Source: Rachycentron canadum (taxonomy: Eukaryota > Chordata > Actinopteri > Carangiformes > Rachycentridae). From it: a stretch of DNA of 64,000 nt. Numbering within the stretch: the first letter of the stretch is position 1; the number at the start of each line of letters is the position of its first letter. Shown piece by piece: positions 24,765 through 36,423 of the stretch. Location of the stretch: positions 2,588,682-2,652,681 of the forward strand of contig CM076652.1 of assembly GCA_038496675.1 (NCBI GenBank). Reading direction: 5' to 3'. A model generated the notes under the pieces. That model was given only the letters and a program-made list of their open reading frames with translations. It was not told the origin of the DNA and did no database searches. The translations under genes were made by a program, and so were the position numbers.

Positions 24765-24860
24765 GTGTTTAGCTTAGCTTAGCACAAAGACTGGAAGCAG
24801 GGGGAAACTGCTAGCCTAGCCAAAAGAGAAGGTACCACCGGTGGTACCCAGGAATTAGTC
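24765..24860 (+). repeat. teleost repeat fragment with an 18-bp perfect palindrome
   Basis: The phrase agcttagcttagcacaaaga followed by ctggaagcagggggaaactg and ctagcc is a common fish repeat. It is followed at 24831-24848 by GGTACCACCGGTGGTACC, which equals its own reverse complement. Confidence 0.6.
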
Positions 24861-24864
24861 CAGA

Positions 24865-27115
24865 CCAAAGATTATTGGGATGAAGAGTTTGAAATGACTA
24901 AACAGCTTTGTGCATATACTGTACAGCTGCATGAGTGTCAGGACGTAGGCTGTTGTATAAACTCGAAGCGCATTAATAGACCATATCCTGTAAGTATGAA
25001 ACCCTTTAGTCTGGTTCAGGCTGTCCCACTCTGAAATGGATGCCTCTGTTTAAGACATGAGTGTGTCGAGTCTCAAATCTGCAGCTCTGATGGTGATGAC
25101 AGGGAAACGTCATGAATCATGAAGTTTACACGCACATAGGAACAAACACTGTGTGTAGTCTGAAGTGTGTCACATAAAGACAATGAGCCTCGTGCAAAAA
25201 ACCAGTTGTACGAACAGATTTGATCGTAAAGAGAAATGAGGCGTTCAGTAACTTTCTTGTCCCGAGACTTTGGTCCAGACCTGTTGTACAGCAGGTAAAG
25301 ACACTTGTTAGTTTGAGGATTATAGGGGCAGAATCAGAATCATTTTTGGAGGTTAAATATGACACCAGAAACTAGGCCAGTTAGACAGAGAATATCAATA
25401 AGAAACTTAAAGCATCCATTTGGAAGTTTTCTCAAATCGATTGTTGCTTGACATGAGCTTCGGCCATCGTTGTGTTTATCCTGCGTTCTCTGTTTTGTCT
25501 CTGAACTATCCTATACATCAAAATACACACAATATTTGTTTGGGAGTAACGTTGTTCAGTTTTATTTTAGTACCCAAGTCCTTGGTCGGAAAAAACTAAA
25601 TCTAAACCCACTGGTCTAAACAGTAAAATGATTGACTTACTGACTGAACGTGTTCTGTGTTTCTTGAGGCTGTGCAGAGTTAGATTCCACTCAATGAAAC
25701 TTTCCCACCGATGGAGTGAAACGGCTTCATATGGAGATTTTAACGAGCACACACCTCCTCACCAACAGGTGGTTTTCATCTGGGTGAAACCAATGAGTGC
25801 GGTTTACGAAACGAGAGAGTTGGATGAATCCGACCCACGACCGCTCGGAGAACTGTCATCAGTTGAACCGCCACCGAAACACTCACCGCCCACACTGGTT
25901 CCCTCCAATCCAGCTGAAAAGACAACACATTTAATTTGTCAGACATTTGTCAGAATATTCATTTTTATTATTTTTATTATTGTTGTTGTTGTTGTTGTTA
26001 GCGTCAACTCTGTTATAGCTTCTTGTCGGTATTCAGTCTGTACATTAAACTCCAAAACTACAACCCCATGTTCATGTGTCATCCTCTGTATCCTTCAGCC
26101 TCTCACTCTGTTTCTGTTTAGCTCATGTTGTTATCGCCTTGTTGTGTTTGCACCCATGAAAAGAAAAAAGTGTACCTGTCCTGGTCATGTGGCACCTTGC
26201 AGTCTCTTCCTGATGTGATGACCTGAGGAGAAAAGCCCTGTTAGAGACAAGAAACAGAGAGTTTGTAAATCTCATTACACCCAAAATACAAACCTCTTAA
26301 AGAGACAATTTTCCTATTTTTAGATCAGCGCAGAAACACACTCTCTGATGTTCAAAGCTCATAATGAATGAACACCAAAGATTGAAGATCTTAATATTTT
26401 AATTATGGGTAAGACAAGTTTTACTGAAGCAGTGAGCGAGTCGGGTTTCACCCATAATAATATATTCTCCCATAATCTAACAGGACTGTTTCACGGTAAA
26501 ATAAAAAAAAAAAACAGACAGAAATCTCTGTGAATTCTGTTTGAGCTTGTGTGACATATTTATTCAGCATGAAAACACAGAGTAGGAAAAAGGGGAAAAT
26601 CCATGTGTATATTTACCAGAGGGACTTTGCAGGGATCGGGTTCACTGCGACTTTTGTCTCCTGGTTGTAAATATGTGTGGTGAACCGCAGGAATCTCGGC
26701 TCGGGCTGGGTTTAAGTGCTGGGTCCACATGTAATGTCATTTAATCGGCACAGCGACACAAAGGAAAACAGAGATGAAGATACTGGTAAACTTATTTTGG
26801 CAGAAAATACACTGCCACTTCAGAGGCCCTGATGATTTCCTGTTCTTGCAGCTTTCTTTCTGAGTGTTGTCAAGTTTGTGTTTTTACTTATTACACTGGT
26901 TTGAAGGGGACAGAGTGGCCTCAGAGTTCCCATTTGAGGGTTCAGCAAAATTAGACAGGAAACACTGACTCCTCATGTCACAGGCTCTGATATTTGGTTT
27001 GTTGTTGCAGCTCTAACTCCAAAAACTCTTCTCTTCTGAGAGCAGGAGATGCACCTTTAATGTTTTCTGAAAAAGCTCTAAACTGCTGAAAAATGTAGTT
27101 TCCTTTAACATTTTA
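24865..27115. other. intergenic, no convincing gene
   Basis: Holds a 196-codon open frame (25628-26218) that includes a (GTT)n tract at 25980-25999 and has no recognisable domain; about one such frame is expected by chance in a window this size. Nothing else is seen. Confidence 0.5.
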
Positions 27116-27119
27116 AACA

Positions 27120-27685
27120 CAGGCTTCATGGTCAAATAGCCTCTTCATTAAAGGGGCCCTGTGAAGTTATATTTACCATCAGTGTTTCTAACCAAAATAA
27201 ACACATTTCTTCCTCATAAATGTTCCTTTTGCTGATTCTTTAATACTTTGTACAGTATCACCACCACCTGCATATATTTGTCGGAAAAAATTTGGAGAAG
27301 GTGGAGCTGAGGAGGAGTGAGGGGTGGAGCTGACCTCCTCTGTACTCTATCCTGATTGGGTGGTACAGTCTGTACAACAAAGAGTAGCCACGCCCCCTAA
27401 TCCATCCCCTGCTTTATGGTCTATTTTCCTCTAAATGGACCATCATTTAAAAAATGAACATCCTGTTGTATTGAAGACTTGAAACTAGAGACTGAGACCA
27501 TAAACTGATTAGGAAAACGTTTACTGAGCTAATAAATCAAGGGAGAAGTAGGGACATTTTCCCATAGACTTCAATACAATCTGACTTCTTTAAAAACCAG
27601 TGGAGTCGCCCCCATTAGAGAGAATGAAGGGTTAAGGCTCTTCAGCATTGGCTTCACTTTAGTCTATGAGAGCTCAGGTTGTGTG
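27120..27685 (-). repeat. repeat A, copy 8 (reverse, most complete)
   Basis: The longest copy, about 565 bp. It starts at tcatggtcaaatagcctctt with attaaaggggccctgtgaag, then continues with ggtggagctgaggagga, tgattgggtggtacagtctg, attttcctctaaatggacca, gagactgagaccataaactg, cattttcccatagacttcaa, and ends at ctcttcagcattggcttcac. The CTCF-like core has a small deletion (gtcgcccccattagag). Confidence 0.85.
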
Positions 27686-27689
27686 GAGG

Positions 27690-28060
27690 AAATTCATAAA
27701 AGACGGGAATAAGGTTTGAAACGTGTTCAACTTGTCCTCTTAACTCAATGTAAATTTATATAAAACAGCTTTTCTTGGACTCAAATTGTAGAAACACATA
27801 AAGTCTTATATTTAACATCCAATTATAAAGTTCAACACACACACAGTAATTATTGACACCTGTGTCTGACTGAGGTGGATGAGTTGAGACTTTTCTTCCA
27901 GAGAGGATCAGACCTCAGACTCACAGAGATTTAAAACCTCTCTCGCTCTCTCTTCACTGTGTCTCTATGTCTCTCACCCCCCCACCCACTCTCCCTCTCT
28001 GCTCTCTAATCGCTGTGTTGTGGTGGTGGTGACGCTCTCTCCTCCCTCTCTCCCCTCCCT
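27690..28060. other. intergenic leading into a candidate promoter
   Basis: CT-rich towards the right, with CACCC/CCACCC boxes (near 27975-27990) and a TGG run (28018-28030) just upstream of the TATA box at 28067. Confidence 0.4.
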
Positions 28061-28066
28061 GGGCTG

Positions 28067-28237
28067 TATATAAGCGTGGGTGAGTGGCTTGTGTTTCAGA
28101 CTGACAGAATAAATTCAGGCCTGATGGACGTATGGTGCTGAGGGCCACCATGACCCCTGCGGTGACCCCTGCGGTGACCCCCTCTCGTGACCTTCTCCTG
28201 GACTGCTAATTATAGGTCGATATGCAGCATCTAGCAG
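28067..28237 (+). promoter_or_regulatory. candidate TATA/initiator promoter and first exon, possibly of hyal4
   Basis: TATATAAG lies at 28067-28074, and an initiator-like TTTCAGAC puts a start at about 28098, 31 bases downstream, which is the standard spacing. The implied exon ends at a good donor (AGCAG|GTGAGC, exon end 28237). It contains an ATG in a perfect Kozak setting (CCACCATGA, 28150) that opens a 20-codon frame ending at TAA near 28209. The next plus-strand gene is hyal4, whose coding exon begins with an acceptor at 36390, so a noncoding first exon for hyal4 is plausible. An unrecognised independent transcript is the alternative. Confidence 0.4.
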
Positions 28238-28239
28238 GT

Positions 28240-29335
28240 GAGCAGTTAAGAGTCAGGTACCAACTTCTCACCAGAAAACAGTTTGCTTTGTTTTTAACAG
28301 GCTGAAAAAATAATTCCTTTGTTTTGCTGCACAAAGACAGAGACAAGGTGTATTTTTAAACCCTGAGGGAAGTGGCAGCACTGGGTGTTACAGCAGGGCT
28401 TGAGCGTCTGTTTGGGTGATGCAGGAAAGGGGAAGGAGGAGGAGGAGGATGTGAGGGGGGAAGTGCCCTTGTCTTGCCAGGAATGTTGGCTCACTCTTAG
28501 CAAACCCCCTCACAGCAGAGAAGGTTTCTGTCATTTCACTAAAAAGCTACACTTCAGTTGTCTGAGGAACATTAAAGGTCCCATCTAGGCGGAGTCTCAG
28601 TCTTTTAGCGAGACGCTGTGACTCATGACAACTTCCAGTCGACAGTCAGAGACAAGGGAGGTCACGGTTTTCGAGGAACATTCAAGTTCATCACAGCTGC
28701 CAATAAAAAGGTCCTCACTGTTTAATGCGAGCCTGTTGTTTTTCAGTCTGGCCTCAGCAGGGAGACACAGGGTTAACGTCTGTGGGGTTAAAGATCAAAA
28801 GCCGAGGAGGGTGAGTCTCCGTCGGCTGACGGGATTTCAGGATTGTGCATTTAAGCTCTGCAGTGAAACGAGATGAGAGAAAAGACGAGTTAATCTGAAG
28901 GACTCGCGGCCTGTTGACGAACTCTGGTGACTGATGACGTCAGATATAATGATGTGGAGAATCATCAGACATTATGCAGCAGAGCAACATATATTATTTA
29001 TTTTACACATATCATTTATTTTTCTATAAACTGTAGGGGTGTCTTTTTGTTAGTATTAAGTCATATTTGTTAATATAGCAAACTGTGCATAGCTTCAGTT
29101 CCTTAATCCTGGAGAATATTCAGTCACAATCCTGTTCTACAGATTCTCCTGGAGTTAGAATACATGAATTACCAAGAATATGAAGTATTCTAATTAAAGT
29201 ACTCATCATGAAGAGTTGCTCCTTTCAAAGTGTCAATAAAGGGCCCCCCAGGGTCTAAAAGTAGAAAAGGATTTGTGCACAAAATGAATTAACTTGTGCA
29301 AGAGAAAAATAAACATGAGACAATGAGGTTTTTCT
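28240..29335. other. intergenic, no gene seen
   Basis: Short frames only. ATTAAAGGTCCCATCTAGG near 28573 resembles a lone repeat B terminus. Confidence 0.45.
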
Positions 29336-29339
29336 GTTT

Positions 29340-29830
29340 CACACTGTATGACCAGTAATAGGACTTTATATGTGTAGCACTTTTCAATACAATTAACAAA
29401 TGAGTTAAATGTAAAACACCCAAACAAATCACAATGATATGTAAATCAAATTAAACTTAAAAAGTTTTTTTTGGTTGTTATAAAAATGTGTCTAAAGAAG
29501 TGAAATAAAATGAGAAACTGATTCTGCAGGACTGATCTCCTCTGGTAGGTCGTTCCAAAGTTTAGTGGCCCTGAAAACCAGATCTCAGACCACGACCTGG
29601 CTCATAGGGGGATGATTGCATAAACCTGGTCTCAAAAGTAATTTAAAAAATTTAGAAATCAATCCTGGAATAAACAGGAAGCCAGTGTTGAGACGCTCAG
29701 CCTGGACTGAGGTGAACAGGTTATTTTGACTGAGACAGGAACTGGACGAACTGCAGGAGGTGGATTGAGCTCTGACTGAGACGGGTGTATAGTGTGCTGC
29801 AGTATTCAAGGCGAGAGGAAGTGGCAGTAG
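29340..29830 (+). repeat. teleost interspersed repeat, degenerate copy
   Basis: Contains in order ctttatatgtgtagcac, ttttcaatac, aggtcgttccaaagtttagt, ggaataaacaggaagccagt, cctggactgaggtgaac and ctgcagtattcaaggcgaga. This phrase order is that of a widespread teleost element, here with many changes. Confidence 0.6.
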
Positions 29831-29834
29831 AAGT

Positions 29835-30715
29835 TTATCCGGAGTGATAAAATATCTGGTAATAAATCATCTTTCGTTTATCTTCCTCTTTCTATCATCA
29901 ACAGTGGCCGAACAAACCAACAGGAAGTTGTTATCAGTGGGTAGATGGGTATCAATCTTAGAAAAGTAAAGCCCAAAGATGAGTCAAGAGGCTCTTTGTT
30001 TTCATCTCCATCAGTTTTGTCCTCTCTCCTCCTCTGAGCTCGTCTGTCTGTTTCCTCTGTCTGTGATTTCTGGACCCAGGCGCTGGATCAGCTTTGGCTC
30101 AGCTGAGTGGAAAAGATTTCAGCCTTGGTGGTTCCAGCGTTTTGTTTTCAGGCTCTCGTGTGTGAGTGAAGATGAATCGTGACCACACTCAGTCACCACC
30201 AGGAATATTTGCTGAAATCCTTCCCTTTGCTCTGGTAAACATGGTTCAACCAGCGTTGTGTGCGATTCTGTGATTTTCAGTTGAAGCATCTCCATGTGTG
30301 TTGATGCGACTGCATATGGTGCATGTTTCAGTGCAGACTCTCATCTCGCATTTCTTTCATGTGGATCGGCTCTGCTACAGTCCTCGCTACTGGAAACAAA
30401 AACCTTAAACAACCTTAAGCTACTGCGCCAAAGAAAATGTACCCACTATGCATTGATTTCCTCCAATGACACATAAAATCAGGTTTTATATATAATATCT
30501 ATATAAGTAGATGCAGCCCTAGAGATTTTATCTGTCAGACATACAATACATCTTGTTGTCCATGCACCTTGTATAACATGCATGTGCAGTGTAAAGTGGA
30601 AAAGGTCTGATGTTCTGCTTTTTGCAGGGATATAAAGAACAAGGTTTGAACTAATTCTCTTTAAGCAACTACCTCATTGTGATCATTGCATTGGAACTAC
30701 ATGTTAGAAATCAGG
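29835..30715. other. intergenic, no gene seen
   Basis: No supportable feature. Confidence 0.55.
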
Positions 30716-30718
30716 TGA

Positions 30719-31220
30719 TTCAGTCTAAAGGTAGATGTTAAAGGTCCATACGGTCTAAAGGTAGATGTTAAAGGTCCATACGGTCTAAAGGTAGATGTTA
30801 AAGGTCCATACAGTCTAAAGGTAGATGTTAAAGGTCCATATGGTCTAAATGTAGACCTCCATGTGGTCTTTGATGATAAAGCTGGTCTAAGTTCTAATTA
30901 ATGCAATGAAAGTATCAAAGGTCTCAGTCACAGAGAAATGCTCACAGCCTGGATTCAGAAACTGAGCCTTAAAACCAGCCGCCAGGACTTCTGGAACTTT
31001 GTGATGTCACAACAAAGCAGTCCCTTGCACTCAGACCGACCACCCAACAGGATTGCAGGATTTGTTTTCTCTGAGTGTTTTATCAGAGAGAGGAGATGTA
31101 AAACTACACTGAGATGGTTTTTGGTTCTTAAAACCACAAATATATCTGGTTATGGAGTTGTTATGGAGATCAACCCTTCAGATAAAACACTCGAGAAGTC
31201 AAAATATGGGACCTTTATGG
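30719..31220 (+). mobile_element. repeat B, copy 3 with 30-bp minisatellite
   Basis: About 4.5 units of the 30-bp array (30719-30855) lead into the same body as copy 2. This copy keeps the far end, reading atatgggacctttatgg (near 31205), the inverted counterpart of the TTAAAGGTCC(C)ATA motif in the array. This supports a MITE with one terminus expanded in tandem. Confidence 0.75.
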
Positions 31221-31224
31221 TTCC

Positions 31225-34200
31225 AGTGCTGTTGAGAATTTCCATCACTTCTCTTCTTTCAGGAAATCTTTCCATTTCAACTTTTAGAACCTGAACATCA
31301 GAAATGTGTTTGTTTGCCACCTGCAGAAAAAAGCCTGTTTAACCATTGTAGAGCAGCGTGAGATGTCCAACGTCCTTGTTGGAACATATTCTTATGTGAC
31401 AGATGGCATATGTGAGAAAATCTGTTTTTCTGGCTTCCAGCCTTCACTTCTCCATCAGGGGTTCGGCTCGATTCCCAAACATCAAACCCCGGATGTGCCT
31501 CTTCCTCTCCTGGCATCACTGAATGTGCTCAGTGTTCTCGTCTCTCTCTCTCCTCTCAGAAACGCCTCCATCAGACTGTCAGCTTCATTTACTCCTGAGA
31601 TCAAAATGCTTTCTTTGGGCTAAAATTCCTCCATGTTCCAGGAGAAACTGGTGTCAAAATGAGGCTGCTGAGGTTGTGGAGGTCAGAAACACGCTACACC
31701 ATGCACCGATGATAATAACTGACTGTTCTTCAGTCCTTGCATGAACACAGAGATAGAAGATCATAAGTTGACCTTTGATCAGCTGTGCAGAGTCACACAG
31801 GACTGCATCATCATCTGTGGCTCTAGTTCACCCCAGTTTTCCAACAGAGACACTGAAAATGAGAGGGCCTGTCTCCTTCTTGTGTTTGTTGAACGAGTGG
31901 AGCCGTTCCACACGAACCACAGACATCAACAACCCTTATCTTAATCGACGCCAGACCAGCCGGCGGCTCCAAGACCCTCACTTTACCACAAAGCCAAACT
32001 TTAAACACGAACTCCAGTGGGTTTCATCCGAGGCTGTTCCCTCTGTCTTCTCCTTCGACTGAACTCGGACTGTGGTCACATGACAGATTGTCTCCGATCA
32101 CCACCTGAACTCAGGCTTCCTTAAAGTGCATCACAATCAGACAATCTACAGTTTGAGGCTTGTTTCAGACAAACACTTGAGCTTTGATCTACTTGATGTT
32201 TGATTATTTATTTCATTACCTTCTGGTTCTTGAACTTTCCGTCTGATATATCAGTCAAAGTCTGATATGTCTCTTTGGGCAGCAGGAAATTAGGTCAATA
32301 GTTTCTGACATTTAGTCAAAATGATTAATGATGATGAAAATAAGTGTTAATTGTTGCCCCACTTGTGGACAGTAAAGTCCAAAGGCTCGTTCTCAATTCA
32401 CACTTAACACGAAGGATTGTGACCCAGCAGCATCACACACAACTCTGGACTTTAGGCTTCAACTATGTTTCATTTATTATTTTTTAATAAGCATTATTAA
32501 AAAATGCTTATACGAGCTGTCTTAAAACCTGCAGACATAAGACATATCAAGACAATCATGACTTACAGAAACATACAGTCTCTCTTTTAAAGGTCTTTCA
32601 ATGCCTGTTGAGTTAATTTCACACTCGCACGGGCCATGTTTACTAATCATTGTTGTATGGGTCAATAAACAGTGATCTATTATTATAGTATTCAAAACTC
32701 AGTTCAGCTGTAAGTCAGAGAAAACAAAACTGGGAATGAGTCGTGTTCGAGATGTAAAACAGATAAAAGGCAAATTAAAAGTTGGCCATAATGAGAAACA
32801 TTCCTATCATCAGATCACGTCTGCTCTGCTGCCAGGCTTCAGATGGAAGTGGTTTCAGCTCCAACACGGAGCCATTAACCAGCTTCACATCCATACATTC
32901 ACTGCAACACTGCACTTTGAAAAATGATCCGATCTCAGTTAATGCAACAGTCAAATTATTTCCAAACCTACAGGGAGAAACTGGCAGGAACATAAAGAAA
33001 GGAAAAGACTTTGATTCCAAACCGACAAAAAGTCAGAGAGGAAAAATAAATGATGAAAACCAAATGAGAAGAGTAGGACGACTGAGTACCGCGATTTAAC
33101 GTATATGTGACTGCGTCCCAGCCCAGGGGCCACATCGATCACGTGACGGCAGTGGAGCTAGACTGGTCCATTTTGAAAATACGGTCAAAAAAATGACTTA
33201 TTTTCCTGGACAGCGAAGGCACCAACAAATGAATCCTTCATGACCCAACCATCAACAGCTGACAGTCAACTGTTAAAACCAAGGGCCTTAACCTTTTTTA
33301 GCCCATAGAAGAGTATATGCTTCAAAAGTCACATCGTCTGATGCTCTGAGCTGTTTGTTTCTCCTTCAACTAGAGAATCAGCTCTTTCTAACAAGCCCTG
33401 ATTTGTCCTGTGTGACACTGACTTCAGTGATAAACTCATGAAGGAAGTTAGTTCAGATCTGGATCAGTCTGAGCCTTTGACTGGAGCATTGCTGCTTTAC
33501 TTCTGTGTGTTTATCCGTCCATTCTCATCCTCCATCTTTGATAGAGACGTCTAGAGTCACGTCTCTACATGGGACGCTCCTATTGGCTCCAGTGGGTGAT
33601 GTCACAGCCAATCAGAGTGTCTCCTTCAGAGGCCTAGCTGTCAGCTGCTTGTAGCCAAAGTCAATGGGATCAATCCTGTATTTTTCTGATCTCAGAGTGA
33701 GGAGAAGTTGCTCTGAGTTTATTGTAGTGACAGAATAAAGACAGAGAGACATGGACAATAAGATATTTAGAGCATTAGAGGCTTTGGAGCTGATTTTTCA
33801 TCATTACTGCTCCAAAGAATGAGCAGAACTCAGATCAGATAAAGAGAGAAACTTCAAATCAGCTCTAGAACAACACAAACACATGTGTGTAACTTTCTGT
33901 GTTGAAGTTTTCTTTGGTTATTCTGGTTTACAGTGTTTTTATCTAGAAAATAAGGAGAAATTCACTGTGTTTTTAGTTTCCTCTTGTTCTCTGAGCTACT
34001 ATCCCCTATTACAGTGAACAGAGTCTTTACTGAGTCTCAGATATAATGAGCTGAGGTTGAGCTGAGTCTGAAGATGTAGAGACTTGGGGATATTTTTAAA
34101 AATGTCTGAAAACTTTATAACGAAAAACACAAAGGAATGAAAAAACAGAAAAGACTTGCGGGGACATAATCGTTGTGCAAGTGGTTTATACTGTTACTAG

Positions 34201-35480
34201 GCAACTAAGAATAAATCAGCCTGTTACCTTTTAAACATTTGTCAATTCAGCATCATTCTTAGAAACAATAATTGTAACTTAACATTTTTAAAAACTCATT
34301 TTGTGATGGTTGAACTCATGAATCTCTAAACAGGTGGTTGTTGATATGTCTCGTTGTCATGAAGACTGTAAACACGTCGTCTCTCCGGGATCATCAGGTA
34401 AATTACAGTATCTTTAAATTACAGTCATCTACAATGCAAACGTGTTATTTCACAGGGTGTAGCGTTGAGACACTTCAACATACAGCTGATCTATGCTTCA
34501 TGCTAATGCTAACATGTTATTAAGACTTTGTGTTAGTAAACTCTAACGCGAGCATTTTGTTTGTAAGGCAGTTGTAGGTTAACAACATAAACATAAATGT
34601 TTAATGAAGATAATCTGCAGATTAATGGATAATCTATATAATAATTTGTTGTTGACGACTGAAAGCGACACAAGAGACGGTTTACTGCTTATTCTTTGTC
34701 TTTAAACTGAGCTCAGGGACTTTAAAACAGTAAATACTAACTTTACTGTAAAATAAGAGATTATATAACAAACCGAGGCTGGTTGATGAACACAGCTCAA
34801 AAGTGCTCTGCCTAAAAAAAGTCAACCAGTGACGTCATAACTCAGATATATATTATTCAGATATTAACACATGGCTGATGGGTGATAAATAAATCGAGTG
34901 AGTCAGAGAGAAACGAGGCTGAGAGGAGGCTCAGACTCAGTGATGTTCACTCCGACTGGATGTTTGAGATGCTGCAAACACTGAACCTCACTGAGACATT
35001 TGGCAGGAAGGCCTGTCATTGTGGTCTGAGGCTTCATCTGTGGTCAGAGGGAGACTTGATGTGGACAGGAAAGCAGCAGTCGATACAGCTGAAGTCCTCG
35101 TTCCAGTCCCTGGGTGTCGACTGATTTCCTTTCTGTGACCTCTGACCCCTTTGTGCCACAGAAATGAAGACAGCAGTGGTCAGGAGATCAGCCATCCTGA
35201 AAAAAAAAAGAACTAATGGAGGTGAAGTAAACATTTAAATAAAAGAAATATAATATAATAATTAGTTTCCCCTTGAGGCTGCAGTTCATCAGAGCCCCAG
35301 TATGAACAAACAACATACTGATCAGAGGTGTTTGTGCACAGGAACATTGTCCTGGAAGCAACACAACAGGAAAAGTTATGAGCTCACGATAAATATTCAG
35401 GAGGCTGAAATATCCAAAACTAATTTTAGGGACATCCCGTCATTGTTCCTCCAACCAGACAAACAGTCGTCACAACATCA
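31225..35480. other. intergenic, no convincing gene
   Basis: About 4.2 kb with only short open frames, none recognised. CCAAT-type boxes (ctattggctcc, agccaatcagag near 33582-33620) flank a gtgatgtcac, but no gene follows. Confidence 0.5.
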
Positions 35481-35489
35481 GAAATTCAG

Positions 35490-35900
35490 GCCTCACCTGA
35501 CTCAGTCCTCCACCCAGCTCCTGGTCCAGGCGTCGATCTCTCACCTCCACTGCTGCAGTGCCCTCAGTGAAACCTCACAGATGGTTCAGAGTCCAGCATG
35601 AATCTGGTCTTCAATCAACCCAAAAGACCGCTTCACTCTCTCATTGAACGACCCCTGGTCCCTGAATCAGGTCCAGGTCTCTGATGCTCCTTCAGAGACT
35701 CTGGGTCTGAACCAGATCCTTGACCTCAGTCCTTCAGCCCTATGCTCCTTCTCTGTCATCACCATCCCTGAAACCAGACCATCTGAGTCCAGACTGTTCT
35801 GGTCTGTGTTCCCTGAGGATGAACCAGCTCCTGAAGTCTCTCAGAGAAGGGGACGTTCCTCTGTCTTCAAGAAGCTCCTGAATCTCTTGATAAATGAGGA
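35490..35900 (+). mobile_element. possible L2-like LINE reverse transcriptase remnant
   Basis: Frames here give QLLVQASISHLHCCSAL and further on SVFKKLLNLL, resembling the LLVQALVISRLDYCNSL and SFKSLLKTHLF blocks of fish L2-type elements, but broken and weak. Chance resemblance is possible. Confidence 0.3.
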
Positions 35901-36391
35901 TTTAATTTCTAACAATACCAGGTCAGCATGCTGAGGATGTCCCAGATGTTTTCACAGACTTAAAGATGCAAAAGCAGCTCAGCTCATCACAAGTAAAAGC
36001 AAACAGTAAAGATTTCACGATCCACTATTGTGCTTTAACACTCACAGATGGAGAGAAGGGTAGAAAAAAGTCATTTTTATATGGCAGATGTTGTGGATGA
36101 GGAGCTGTTGAGCACATTACACTGTGCCTCCCATAAACTCACTGAAGGGGAACAATATAAAAACAGAGAGAAGGTCAAATGGAGTTGAAGAGACTTCTGG
36201 AGATGAGCTGAAACATTTCACACCGATATCTAAACTGTAAGATTCCTATTTTTATTTATCTATTACTGCTGCAGTTGATATAAGAATTTTGGCAGCTCTG
36301 AATGTTCACGCTAGAAAAAACTCACTTTTACCAATTTAATGTTTTTGTTTTCTTTCCTCCTCCTCCTGTCTGCCCTCTCCCTGTCTTCAGG

Positions 36392-36415
36392 ATGATTGAC
36401 AGCTGCTCCTTCTGA
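36392..36415 (+). other. upstream ORF in the hyal4 5' leader
   Basis: A seven-codon frame (ATG ... TGA) starts one base after the acceptor AG at 36389-36390 and stops 8 bases before the hyal4 start codon. If the leader is spliced as predicted, ribosomes meet this ATG (context caggATGA) first and could reinitiate. It is seen directly in sequence; its effect is inferred. Confidence 0.5.
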
Positions 36416-36423
36416 ACCCCAGG

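Noticed and set aside
25628..26218. 196-codon plus-strand open frame
   Set aside because: No recognisable domain, crosses a (GTT)n tract that yields poly-Val, no splice or promoter context. By a rough stop-codon estimate about one frame this long is expected by chance in 64 kb.
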